A DNA stretch of 64,000 bases from Anaplasma phagocytophilum str. Webster (GTDB taxonomy: Bacteria; Pseudomonadota; Alphaproteobacteria; Rickettsiales; Anaplasmataceae): NCBI RefSeq assembly GCF_000964685.1, contig NZ_LANS01000001.1, forward strand, positions 806,001 through 870,000. The letters are read 5' to 3'. The notes under the pieces were generated by a model. It had not been told where the DNA came from and made no database searches. It saw only the letters and a program-made list of their open reading frames with translations. The translations under genes and the position numbers were made by a program. Each line of letters begins with the position of its first letter. Positions within the stretch are counted from its first letter, which is position 1. This document shows, one piece after another, positions 8,770 through 17,088 of the stretch.

Positions 8770-9430
8770 CCTTGTATATATTCCTTGCTGTTTGGTTCTG
8801 TATGATATAGTGCTGCATTGCTTGAGGGGTTATTGCTAGAGCTTTTGAGCGCGAGGATCGGCCTTGAGTTAGTCAGAAAAGGAGCTGTATTCTTACAAGG
8901 TAAGCAACGAGAATACTATCAAAGTCGATATAGAGTAGGTATCTATCGCTGTATACTCTGATATCGGAGCATTACCAACTGTCGCAAGCATGGGGCTATG
9001 TATATGTTCCTTGCTGTCTGACGCGAGATGATATAGCGCCTCATTGCTTGAGTGGTTATTGCTAGATCTGTGGTAGCATTGAGATTAGTTATGAGTTGGT
9101 CAGAAAATTCAGGAGCTGTATTCTTACCAGATTAGCAACGAGAATACTATCGAAGTCGATATAGAGTAGGTATCTACTGCCGTATCTTCTAACGTAGGGA
9201 CATTGCAAGCGTTGGACTTAATAGAAGTTGTCTACGGGGTTATCGTTAGATCTATGGTAGCTGAGGTCGGCTTTGAGTTGGTCAGAAAATTCAGAAGCTG
9301 TATGTTTACCAGATGGCAACGAGAATAATATCAGAGCTGATATAGAGTAGGTATCTATCGCTGTATCTTTTAATGTGAGGACATTGCAAGCGTCGAGAGC
9401 GTTGGACTTAATAGAAGTTGTTGAAGCTGA
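8770..9430. repeat. Three diverged direct repeats of about 220 bp
   Basis: Three copies lie in tandem, at about 8770-8990, 9000-9220 and 9230-9430. Each has the same landmarks in order: TTGCTAGA, GAGTT(A/G)GTCAGAAAA, AGCTGTAT, GCAACGAGAATA, GATATAGAGTAGGTATCTA, and (in copies 2 and 3) GGACATTGCAAGCGT and GGACTTAATAGAAGTTGT. Copies 2 and 3 resemble each other most. On the minus strand all three decode as DTYSIS..I.FSL, so they look like repeats inside a former minus-strand coding region. Confidence 0.8.
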
Positions 9431-9890
9431 GTTATTATTGGTGGTGTGATAGCTAAGCTTAGGGGTACATAAATTTGAGGTGCTATGCTGATCTTTGGCA
9501 GCAGTGGAAGTGCCATTTGAGCTGATATAAGCGCATGTCGCTGCTTCTTTGTTTGATGGGTTGGGACTTGCGATTGTATCAGAGCACAACAAGTGTAACA
9601 GAAGGTGTCTTAATGACTTCGCTGTATCATGAAGTAATGCCAAGAATTTCTACAAAAACTTTAGTAAGATTTCTGATATAGTCCGCAATAGCTTTGCTGG
9701 TTACGTTACTATTTTCCTTACTAAAGCCACGTTCATCCGAATGTCTGTTATTTCGTGCTTGGTATTCCTATAGCGCCGCTCATGAAAGCCTTGAAACCAG
9801 CTACAGCGCCACCTATTCTGTGATCCTGATATGCAGTCATAGTATCTTGCACTGTAATAACTTTGCGTAAGGCTGCCGTTACTACTGCAA
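8800..9890 (-). pseudogene. Broken repeat-bearing gene of unknown family
   Basis: Minus-strand translation gives coding-like segments in shifting frames. About 9890-9755 reads LRKVITVQDTMTAYQ and GGAVAGFKAFMSGAIGIP before a stop. About 9745-9640 reads SKENSNVTSKAIADYIRNLT and KVFVEILGIT. 9643-9218 is a 141-codon frame beginning LLHDTAKSLRHLL, rich in Ser, Thr and Asn, ending in the first of the internal repeats (DTYSISALILFSL). The two further repeats at lower coordinates are closed by stops. I do not recognise the family; a small Ala/Gly-rich hydrophobic N-terminal part with a Ser/Thr-rich repeat region would fit an Anaplasma-specific secreted or surface protein, but that is a guess. At least three frameshifts or stops mean it is not functional as read. 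Confidence 0.55.
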
Positions 9891-9893
9891 ATG

Positions 9894-10434
9894 AAGCTTT
9901 TGGAGCGCTTAGAGAGTATACGTGGGGATCAGGAATTTGCGAGAATCCATGAGATGTATGACGTAGTGGATCTTTATAGATCGTTATCGAGTGTAGATGG
10001 ATACCCGATGGTAGATTTATCTGTGTTGAGTAAAATGCCCAGGGACGGCTTTGAGTTTACGAGCTTTGATTGGAGTGTGACTGAAGATTTTGGGGTTACA
10101 ATAGCGTTAGGAGTCTCAGTAAAGGAAGGAAAGATAAGGAATTTAGCCAAGAAGCTAGGTAATGCGCTAAAAGGATATAAGGTGATAGAAGCTGCGCCAG
10201 TTGATGTAAAAACAGGAAACTTTATTATACGCTTAGAGCGAATATGAAGTGCAAGAGGTATATGTGTTTAAGTACTATCTATTGCAAATCACAACTTTTG
10301 TTACTTTTTTGGGACTGGCGGTAGTGTTACAGCGAGTATATAGCATACAGAACAAGCACAAAGAAGAGATTGCGATTCTTACCAAGGGGATATGCCAAAG
10401 ATGAAGGCGGAGATTCACAATGCTTATAATCATG
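9894..10434 (+). pseudogene. Partial duplicate of the GspL/PilN-like gene end and the next gene start
   Basis: This segment matches 44830-45368 closely. It carries the last ~117 codons of the 482-residue gene (KLLERLESIRGDQEFARIHE to GNFIIRLERI, frame open at 9891-10247) and then the first ~45 codons of the following gene. A 2-base insertion near 10385 (ACCAAGGGGATATGCCAAAG versus ACCAAAGATATATCAAAG) shifts the second frame. Substitutions inside the first part preserve the frame, for example D/R and K/G changes. The copy lacks the cytoplasmic domain and membrane segment of the parent gene, so it is probably not functional, but it could recombine with the intact locus. Confidence 0.85.
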
Positions 10435-10574
10435 TTTTCTGGTGAATATCAGGATGGTGGGTAGCAACGCTTTTATCGCAGCAATGTGTTGCCCTTATGT
10501 ATTGGCAGTTTGCCTATCATATGAGCAGTCTACAAGTTTATTCTCATACTGAATGTCTAGCATGTAATAGGGGG

Positions 10575-11054
10575 ACATTAAGTATCAGCTAACTGTCCAA
10601 GCGATTCTCTGATGAGAATTTGCTTTAACTTATGTACCGAATTTTCATGTTCAATTGCTAATTCTAGCCTATCACATGGAGCTATGCGCGATGCTATGAT
10701 TCCAACACTTCTACCTCAGGATCGAAGCACACTATTTTCAAACTTGATACTTGGATTAATATTCTCCAGTCTATAGGTATTAAGCGTATTTTCTTTATAT
10801 AGGGTCAGTAAGTGCACTGATAGTAGTAATGCTTGATTTTGGATGCAAGCTCTCGGTCTGTATAATGCTGAAAGTTGGGCAACATCTAAATGCGCTTTGA
10901 TAAAAGGGAAGTAGGGTTTTTTGCTGGCTATAAGCACGAAATGCATTTGAGTGTTTTTTAAAGGCAGCGGAGAGATTTGCTCAAGGTTATCTTGTAATTT
11001 TTTGAATCTATAGCTTATGAAGTATTTAAGTTCAGCAATTGAGCAGCTATACAC
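10575..11054 (-). pseudogene. Stop-interrupted reading frame of unknown function
   Basis: A 112-codon minus-strand frame (10716-11054) contains SPLPLKNTQMHFVLIASKK and HLDVAQLSALYRPRACIQ. It ends at a TGA, but the same frame continues past it for about 45 coding-like codons (GIIASRIAPCDRLELAIEHE and KLKQILIRESLGQLADT) to a second stop near 10575. Together this suggests a roughly 155-residue protein interrupted by one nonsense change. I do not recognise it, and no ribosome site stands out. Confidence 0.4.
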
Positions 11055-11231
11055 TGTATTTATTTTTGAGAGGGTAGTATGATTATAGCATCACGTTTGT
11101 GATGTTTTACGTTTGCAAACATGGAATGTGCATACGCTCTTAGAGGTAGTAAAATAAGATGCTGAGTGTGTATTACCTTCCGTGCTCTGCAATCGGGGTG
11201 ACTTTTTAAAGGTATGTGCAGGAGAAAAGGT

Positions 11232-11768
11232 ATGAACTTAGATGATATAGGCAGTGGGAGTAATGCTCCTGAAGAGGTAAATGTTGTTATTGAAGTGAGT
11301 CAGGATTCTCATCCTGTTAAGTATGAGTTTGATGAGAAGAACGGTGCCCTGTGGGTTGACAGGTTTTTGCCGACTGCGATGTACTATCCGTGTAACTACG
11401 GTTTTATTCCCAACACAATTGCTGGTGATGGAGATCCTGTGGATGTGTTAGTTCTGGCAAGGTTTCCGGTTATGCCAGGTGCAGTAATATGCGTTCGTCC
11501 GGTTGGTGTCTTGATGATGAATGACGAAAAAGGCGAAGATGCTAAGGTATTGGCTGTTCCGGCGACAAAAGTTGACCAGTATTACGGGAATATTGTTAAT
11601 TACTCTGATTTACCTAGCTCGTTTTTGGATTCTATTTCCCACTTTTTTTCCTTTTATAAGAAATTGGAGAAAGACAAATTTGTTTCAGTAGGGTGTTGGC
11701 AAGACGCTGCTTCTGCGAAGGAGCTAATACGTTCTGCTATTATAGCGGCTAAGAAAGGGGAAAATTAG
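11232..11768 (+). CDS. ppa: Inorganic pyrophosphatase
   Basis: Soluble family I pyrophosphatase, which hydrolyses PPi and so pulls biosynthetic reactions forward. The signature DGDPVDVLV (D-x-D-P-x-D) with its metal-binding aspartates is present, preceded by YPCNYGFIPNT and followed by MNDEKGEDAKVLAVP. The start at 11232 is preferred because AGGAG (11220-11224) lies 7 bases upstream; an ATG at 11214 would add six residues. The 178-residue length is normal for the bacterial hexameric form. The C-terminus FFSFYKKLEKDKFVSVGCW is also typical. It stands alone, flanked by long non-coding stretches. Confidence 0.96.
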   Translation: MNLDDIGSGSNAPEEVNVVIEVSQDSHPVKYEFDEKNGALWVDRFLPTAMYYPCNYGFIPNTIAGDGDPVDVLVLARFPVMPGAVICVRPVGVLMMNDEKGEDAKVLAVPATKVDQYYGNIVNYSDLPSSFLDSISHFFSFYKKLEKDKFVSVGCWQDAASAKELIRSAIIAAKKGEN

Positions 11769-12360
11769 CGCTATATAAGTGAAACAGTGGTGTCGTATTA
11801 CATTTAGGTAGATCATGTTGCTGTTAGCTGGCGGTAGCCATATCATGTAAGATATGTAACCACGTGCACGCATATCGTGACTGTCATGCCTAGCATGTTG
11901 AAAGATACTCTAATTTTATAAAGATATTGAGAGTGTTTAGGGAGCATATCTTACTGTGCCGTGTATTGGTTGATGAGCATGGCACATGCTCCTGAGCAAG
12001 CCCTTTTCATAAAAGATGTCATTTTTGTATACAGCACACCTCTCTAAGTAGCAGTTTAGTTACATTTCTAAAAGAGAGTTAAGATATCTGTTAATCAGGC
12101 GCATACAATCTGCAATTATATACGGCTGAAAATGGCAGTAGTATGAGAATATTTCTTCTTCTGCGTATTATACATCCGAAATTAACGCTATCCTCACTAG
12201 TTGTTTGTAGTAACAAGGGAATTTTTGTTATGCTTTACCATAAATTTATTAAGCAACTATTGCGCGATCATAATGTTGACAAGCTACTAGGACATTAATG
12301 CTTGAGTTTATGTATTGAAAATTGTACAAGCTGTACTGATATTAACTGTAAGGCGAATTT
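11769..12360. other. Intergenic between ppa and the S24-like regulator
   Basis: No gene seen on either strand. The right end holds the presumed promoter and operator of the regulator: TTGACA at 12275-12280 without a good -10 box, TTGAAA near 12315, and the inverted repeat at 12324-12336. Confidence 0.5.
12324..12336. promoter_or_regulatory. Candidate operator of the S24-like regulator
   Basis: GTACA (12324-12328) and TGTAC (12332-12336) form a perfect inverted repeat with a 3-base centre, 24 bases before the regulator ATG. Autoregulation is common for this repressor class, but the link is inferred from position only. Confidence 0.3.
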
Positions 12361-12999
12361 ATGGAAGAACACGGTGGTTGCAGTAGTATAGTTGCCAGCA
12401 GAATCAGATCTCAGATGGATAAAATCGGCGTAAACGCTCGCGAGCTGGCTGAGAAAGCTTCTGTTGGGAAGTCATTCGTCTATGATATTCTGAGTGGTAA
12501 GTCTAGCAATCCCACGTCAAAGAAACTTATGGCCATTGCTGAGGTATTGCAGGTTCCTTTAGCATATTTAGTGGGCAGTGATGATGGGCTTTGTGAGGTT
12601 GCTTCTGGGGGTATTAGTCCTATATCTTACTTAGAAGATGAGGGTGTAGATGGCAGCATAAAATATGAAAAATTTTATGTGCCTGCAAATACGAAATTAC
12701 CGTTTCACACAGAACATTTACGCTTCTATGATGTTAAGGGAGATAGTATGTCTCCGACCCTGTTTGGGCAGGATATTGTGTTAGTAGATATATCAGATAA
12801 AGTTGCACATCCTGCTGGGGTGTTTGCAATTAAGGATTCAATTGGCATATTGATTCGTAGATTGGAGTATATTAGGGACAGTAGCAAAATAGTGTTGCAT
12901 GTAGTTTGCGACAATAAGAAGTACTCATCGTATGAGTGTGCAGTTGAAGATATTGAGATTTTGGGACGTGTTATATGGTATGCAAGGGCGCTACGGTAG
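12361..12999 (+). CDS. XRE-family HTH regulator with S24 (LexA-like) domain lacking the catalytic Lys
   Basis: Residues about 10-72 form a Cro/C1-type helix-turn-helix (NARELAEKASVGKSFVYDIL). Residues about 105-210 form an S24/LexA-like C-terminal domain with GDSMSPTL around Ser129. In LexA and phage repressors this Ser pairs with a Lys 37 residues later to drive self-cleavage. Here the residue at that exact spacing, 166, is Arg (ILIRRLEY). I see no clear Ala-Gly cleavage site in the linker. So the domain probably serves dimerisation, and the protein is likely a non-cleavable repressor. The 212-residue length suits a C2-type repressor. No prophage genes surround it. The next gene downstream is ctrA, about 300 bases away in the same direction. 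Confidence 0.85.
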   Translation: MEEHGGCSSIVASRIRSQMDKIGVNARELAEKASVGKSFVYDILSGKSSNPTSKKLMAIAEVLQVPLAYLVGSDDGLCEVASGGISPISYLEDEGVDGSIKYEKFYVPANTKLPFHTEHLRFYDVKGDSMSPTLFGQDIVLVDISDKVAHPAGVFAIKDSIGILIRRLEYIRDSSKIVLHVVCDNKKYSSYECAVEDIEILGRVIWYARALR

Positions 13000-13302
13000 G
13001 GGGTTTTTTGTAGTTATAATATTATTAAGAATGTATTAACGCCTGTGCAAGGTGTTCTGTTACCCCTGTGTGGTCGGTTGGCTGAGTTAGTTGTTATGCT
13101 TATAATGGACGCGACTTTGGGTAGAGGATGACGGGTTTTACTGTGTTGTATGTGCAACATATGAGAAATATGTTATACATTTCGTGAGATCATGCTTGCT
13201 AATAATGATGGTATGCATGTTAGTTTCTAGCGAGGGTGTAGTGGAAGGAACGTTTGTGAGTCGTTGTGTGCCAGGGTTTTGTTTGGTTTTTGAGGTGTAG
13301 GT
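13000..13302. other. ctrA leader region
   Basis: No gene is visible in these 303 bases. The stretch contains the CtrA-type box at 13025-13039. G-runs with AGG at 13292-13294 and GGTGTAGGT just before the ctrA ATG could act as the ribosome site. Confidence 0.45.
13025..13039. promoter_or_regulatory. CtrA-type full site TTAA-N7-TTAA upstream of ctrA
   Basis: TTAA at 13025-13028 and TTAA at 13036-13039 are separated by exactly seven bases, the consensus full site of alphaproteobacterial CtrA. It lies 26 bases after the S24-like gene and 264 bases before the ctrA ATG. Autoregulation of ctrA is established in Caulobacter. A few such sites are expected by chance in AT-rich DNA over 64 kb, so position is the main support. 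Confidence 0.4.
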
Positions 13303-14133
13303 ATGCGCATACTGTTAATAGAAGATGATGTTGCCTGTGCTAAAGCAGTTGAGGCTTCTTTGTCTGCAGAGGGGCATTTTTGTGAGACTATGGCTTCCGC
13401 TCAGGATTGCTATGGTAGTATAATTCCCAAGAACGATGATTATGACGTTGTTATACTGGATATACACTTTCCTGGAAAGATTGATGGATATGATATATTA
13501 GTGAAGCTTCGGGAATCAGGCATCAGAGTACCTGTACTAATATTGTCATGTATTTCGTCGGTAGCTCATAAGGTTAAGGGACTTTATTATGGTGCTGATG
13601 ATTACATTACTAAGCCTTTTCATAAGAGTGAGTTACTTGCAAGAATCAAGGCTGTTGTAAGACGTACTCGTGGACATCCTGAATCGATAGTGCGTGTCGG
13701 AAATATATCAATAAACTTGGATCACAAGTGTGTTTCATGCAACGGGAACATCATACACTTAACTAAGAAAGAATACGGTATGATAGAGCTTTTGTCGTCT
13801 AGGTTGGGCACTGTACTCACGAAGGAGATGTTTTTATCTCATTTATATAGGGAGTTGGATGAGCCATCTGATGATAAGATCATAGATGTGTTCATGTGTA
13901 AGCTGCGCAAGAAGCTTAAGGTCGCCAATAACGGGAAAAATTACATTGAGACGGTATGGGGCAGGGGCTATGTGCTGAAGGAGCATCCTTGTGATGATGG
14001 AGAGGATGATGCTTCTGGGGCCACTGACAAGAGGTGTGCTGTAGCCGGTTCTACTGAGGAAGATAGTGCGAGCAAGGCTTCTGGGTATGAATGGTCTGCA
14101 GAGCAAAATCGGGATTATGCGGAAGAAGCCTAG
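13303..14133 (+). CDS. ctrA: Cell cycle response regulator CtrA
   Basis: CtrA is the master OmpR-type regulator of alphaproteobacteria; in Ehrlichia and Anaplasma it is linked to developmental transitions. The receiver domain (1-120) has the acidic pocket EDD at 7-9, phospho-acceptor Asp53 (VVILDIHFPG) and the Lys of DDYITKPFHK. The C-terminal winged helix (about 130-230) contains VHLTKKEYGMIELLS-type sequence (here IHLTKKEYGMIELLS), LTKEMFLSHLY, KIIDVFMCKLRKKL and ETVWGRGYVL, nearly the family consensus. The last ~45 residues form an acidic, Ser/Gly-rich tail not found in Caulobacter CtrA. The partner kinase genes are not in the window. It is the middle member of a run of same-strand genes. 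Confidence 0.95.
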   Translation: MRILLIEDDVACAKAVEASLSAEGHFCETMASAQDCYGSIIPKNDDYDVVILDIHFPGKIDGYDILVKLRESGIRVPVLILSCISSVAHKVKGLYYGADDYITKPFHKSELLARIKAVVRRTRGHPESIVRVGNISINLDHKCVSCNGNIIHLTKKEYGMIELLSSRLGTVLTKEMFLSHLYRELDEPSDDKIIDVFMCKLRKKLKVANNGKNYIETVWGRGYVLKEHPCDDGEDDASGATDKRCAVAGSTEEDSASKASGYEWSAEQNRDYAEEA

Positions 14134-14200
14134 TTTTGTGGATTGTTTTTTTCAGGGTGTGTGATAGAGTTGAGCCCTGTAGGTAGGAACGGGGTTTTGC

Positions 14201-14815
14201 ATGGCTGTATTCGTGCATCGCAATGATTTGCCACATGACGTGGATCTAGGCGATATGGTTGCTGTAGATACGGAAACCATGGGTTTGGTTTGTCGGCGGG
14301 ATAGGGTATGTTTAGTGCAGCTATCAGCGGGTAACGGCGATGCGCATCTTGTAAAGTTTGATGGTGATTATAGTGCTCCTAATCTCAGGAAAGTGATATC
14401 GGATCCCGGTGTTCTGAAGATTTTTCACTTTGCGAGGTTTGACGTTGCTGCGATTAGGCATGGTTTTGGGATGTGGGCAACGCCTTGTTACTGCACCAAG
14501 ATAGCGTCGAGGTTAGTTAGGACTTATACCAACCATCACGGTCTTAAGGATTTATGCTATGAGCTTCTTGGGGTCAAAATTAATAAGGCTCAGCAGTCAT
14601 CTGATTGGGGCAGGGAGGTTTTGACCGCAGAGCAACTGAGTTACGCAGCGGCAGATGTCATTTACTTACATGCGATCAAAAAGAAGTTGGACATGATGCT
14701 AGAGCGTGAGGAGAAGCAGGAGTTGGCAGAAGCGTGTTTTAAATTTGTTCCTGTTCGTGCGGAATTGGATCTGTTAGGCTGGGATGGTGTAGATATATTC
14801 AGTCATCAGACATAG
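14201..14815 (+). CDS. rnd: Ribonuclease D (short form)
   Basis: A DEDD-superfamily 3'-5' exoribonuclease implicated in tRNA and stable RNA 3' processing. The catalytic residues are visible: Asp23 and Glu25 in VDTETMGL, an Asp in FHFARFDVAAIRHGF, and the Tyr-x-x-x-Asp in SYAAADVIYL. KLVRTYTNHHGLKDLC-like sequence (RLVRTYTNHHGLKDLC) is also typical. At 204 residues it has only the exonuclease domain and lacks the HRDC domains of the E. coli enzyme, as is common in alphaproteobacteria. It ends about 110 bases before dnaN. Confidence 0.93.
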   Translation: MAVFVHRNDLPHDVDLGDMVAVDTETMGLVCRRDRVCLVQLSAGNGDAHLVKFDGDYSAPNLRKVISDPGVLKIFHFARFDVAAIRHGFGMWATPCYCTKIASRLVRTYTNHHGLKDLCYELLGVKINKAQQSSDWGREVLTAEQLSYAAADVIYLHAIKKKLDMMLEREEKQELAEACFKFVPVRAELDLLGWDGVDIFSHQT

Positions 14816-14868
14816 GGCTGTTCGGTGGTATCAGTGGGTGTATTACGCCTTCTGTTGTGCTTGTCGTA

Positions 14869-14897
14869 TTGACATTATTCTGGATTATGTTTAGAAT
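14869..14897 (+). promoter_or_regulatory. Sigma-70 promoter of dnaN
   Basis: TTGACA (14869-14874) is perfect. After a 17-base spacer, TAGAAT (14892-14897) matches 5 of 6 bases of the -10 box. This is the best promoter match I found in the window. It lies 32 bases before the dnaN ATG. Confidence 0.65.
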
Positions 14898-14928
14898 GCG
14901 CAACTTTGGGAAGTAGTCTTAGGGGCTT

Positions 14929-16056
14929 ATGAGCGGTGAGATAAGTAGAGGGCTTGATTTCAGTATCAGTCGAGAAGATCTGCTACAAGCGCTGAATTAT
15001 GTTAGCAGTGTTATCGAGCGGCGTAACAGTATTGCTGTTCTGTCCTGTGTTAGGATAGAAGCTAAGGGCTCAGTTATTGAGTTTACTTCTACAGATTTAG
15101 ACATATCAATAGAAGCGTGTGTACAGGCCAATGTTGCTACGGGAGGTGTGGCTGTAGCGTCTGCGCAGCTGCTGTACGATATAGTTAGAAAGCTTTCTGG
15201 TGAAGCGGACGTTAGGTTCAAACTTAATGATGGCAAGCTGCTAGTGGCGTGTGGAAATGCGAGATTCTATCTTCACGTTATATCTCCGGAGAAGTTTCCT
15301 GACATTGAGGGTAGTTCCCTTGATTGCGGGTTTGATATACCTGCGACTAGTCTTGCGGAGCTTTTGAATAAGACCAAGTTTTCCATGTCTGTTGAGGAAA
15401 GTAGGTATAATCTCCGGGGTGTGTATTTCCATGTTGATGACGAAATGCTATGTTGTGTGGCAACAGATGGTCATCGTTTATCGCTGGCGAAGATAAGTAA
15501 GCCTGAGGGTTTGCATTCTGGTATTGCGGTTATAATCCCTCGTAAGACCGTGAATGAGGTTTTGAAGATCATTGGCCATGGTGGAGGCGATGCGGCGCAA
15601 ATGGTCTCTGTAGGAATATCTAATAGGAAAATATGCTTTAGGTATAAGGGCTACTTTATGGTGTCCAAGGTGTTGGACGGTACGTTTCCAGACTACGCAG
15701 CCATTATCCCAACGGAATGCGGTAATAGTGTATCAATTGACGCGAGCGTATTGCAGAGTGCAGTAGACCGTGTATCAGTAGTAGTATTCGACAAGGTAAA
15801 GGCAATCAAGCTCTCGTTTACAGAGGGTAAGTTGGTATTAAGTTCAGCGTCGTCAGATCAGGGAGATGCAAGCGAAGAGTTGTCTGTAGACTATGAAGGA
15901 GATGAAGTTGTAATAGGATTAAATGCTAGATACCTAATGGAGGTATTGGGAAGCATCAAGGGTGTGTGCGAAATAGTATTTAGCGACGGTAGTGCGGCGG
16001 TACTGGTTAAGGATGGCGAATATGGTATGCACATCGTTATGCCTATGAGAATATAG
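14929..16056 (+). CDS. dnaN: DNA polymerase III beta sliding clamp
   Basis: The ring-shaped clamp that tethers replicative polymerase to DNA. The 375-residue length fits the family's three-domain fold. Markers include FSISREDLLQALNYVSSVIE at the N-terminus, RRNSIAVLSCVRIEA, YNLRGVYFH, CVATDGHRLSLA, IPRKTVNEVL, a DGTFPDY segment, and the C-terminal VLVKDGEYGMHIVMPMRI. The MPMR end forms part of the hydrophobic pocket that binds clamp partners. It is not next to dnaA or recF here, so this is not an obvious origin. Codon choice seems to shift from T-rich to A-rich third bases in the last third (from about 15700), seen by eye. Confidence 0.97.
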   Translation: MSGEISRGLDFSISREDLLQALNYVSSVIERRNSIAVLSCVRIEAKGSVIEFTSTDLDISIEACVQANVATGGVAVASAQLLYDIVRKLSGEADVRFKLNDGKLLVACGNARFYLHVISPEKFPDIEGSSLDCGFDIPATSLAELLNKTKFSMSVEESRYNLRGVYFHVDDEMLCCVATDGHRLSLAKISKPEGLHSGIAVIIPRKTVNEVLKIIGHGGGDAAQMVSVGISNRKICFRYKGYFMVSKVLDGTFPDYAAIIPTECGNSVSIDASVLQSAVDRVSVVVFDKVKAIKLSFTEGKLVLSSASSDQGDASEELSVDYEGDEVVIGLNARYLMEVLGSIKGVCEIVFSDGSAAVLVKDGEYGMHIVMPMRI

Positions 16057-16091
16057 GTGTTCAGAGATCGTCACGTTTAATTTTCCTAAGT

Positions 16092-16135
16092 TCTTCTCAA
16101 AGAGAAGAGTTGTGTGCTTATGAGACTACAGTCTC
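16092..16135. terminator. Two hairpins after dnaN
   Basis: TCTTCTC (16092-16098) with GAGAAGA (16102-16108), and GAGACT (16122-16127) with AGTCTC (16130-16135), form two small stems. The second is followed by a T-containing stretch. Together they may end the dnaN transcript. Confidence 0.4.
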
Positions 16136-16293
16136 TCTTAAGTATGCTCTTATCTTTAGTGGTTATTTTCAAGTTACATGTGGTTGATGAGTAGTGTGTG
16201 AGGATTCACTTGCGTCAGTTTTATGTTCGGATAGTTGAGCAGTACAAGTTGCTTTTGAAGTTTTTGTATCGGTTCAAGTAAAATTCTCACTAA

Positions 16294-16608
16294 ATGGAGA
16301 AGGAGCGTTTTATTATTCCCCAAGTGATTTTTTGTAACTTTTGCAATGATTCCGAGCTTGTCAAGTCAAAAGAAGTAGCGATCTCAACGACAGATGGGAA
16401 GAGAACAACGTTTATAGTAGGGGTAGGGGAGTCTGCAATCAAAAGGATAAAAGCAACAGACATAGTAAAAGCATTACAGCAAATCCAAGGCAAAGGGGGA
16501 GGAAATGCCAGTATAGCTAGAGCAAGTCTACCAAGCGAATATTCTGCAAAAGCAGCTGAGATCATAAGGCAAACTGTCATTGACGCAATTCAAAATAGCG
16601 GAGCATAG
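16294..16608 (+). pseudogene. alaS: Chimeric fragment: C-terminal end of AlaS fused to unrelated sequence
   Basis: The last 77 codons are identical to the C-terminal DHHA1 part of the intact alanyl-tRNA synthetase at 52292-54922 ([17 protein letters not shown] to DAIQNSGA). The first ~27 codons (MEKERFIIPQ...) come from the unrelated left flank of the repeat. The join is at base 16376, the left edge of the 2.77-kb direct repeat. No ribosome site precedes the ATG, so expression is doubtful. Confidence 0.85.
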
Positions 16609-16804
16609 GTATCCAGACCACTCGGATACCCTGACCCAGGCATTCTTTATCAAACGCTTCATCTAGTGAATCATCGATTGCATCCCCCAATTTACTGTAG
16701 TTACCAATATCATGAGCTAACATAAGCTGACAGTGGCCATCCGAAAGAACAAGAAAATACAATTTTTGATTCTCATCCGCGCCCTGAAGCATGATAATTC
16801 TCAA
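16577..16804 (-). CDS. Small hypothetical protein (repeat copy A)
   Basis: A 75-codon frame antisense to and overlapping the last 32 bases of the alaS fragment. Its sequence, with [20 protein letters not shown] and an acidic stretch [14 protein letters not shown], looks like a small globular acidic protein rather than noise. I recognise no family. It is identical in copy B (54891-55118). No strong ribosome site is seen. Confidence 0.35.
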   Translation of the reverse strand: MRIIMLQGADENQKLYFLVLSDGHCQLMLAHDIGNYSKLGDAIDDSLDEAFDKECLGQGIRVVWIPMLRYFELRQ

Positions 16805-17088
16805 TGATTAACCGCTGTGATATGCTTTTTCGTTGCATAGGAAACAGCTTTTGCACACATAACACCCGCGGAAAGAGTGAGAGAAAGCTTTTAGCAAACA
16901 CACAGAGTCATCAAGAAACTTAGTGCTTTCCCATCCATTTAGTACAGAATAGTCTACGTATAGTTCCTTCCTATGGGTGAGCCTTAGTTAAAAGAATAGG
17001 TGAAAGCTTGTGAAGAGAGTAGAATCTCGAATGTATGTCAGAGATTTTATAGGGTTTGTTTACTATGAAGTTATTACTGAAATTAGTG

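Noticed and set aside
14869-16056. Replication origin near dnaN
   Set aside because: No dnaA, no clustered DnaA boxes and no recF or gyrB context were seen; the skew change is better explained by rearrangement.
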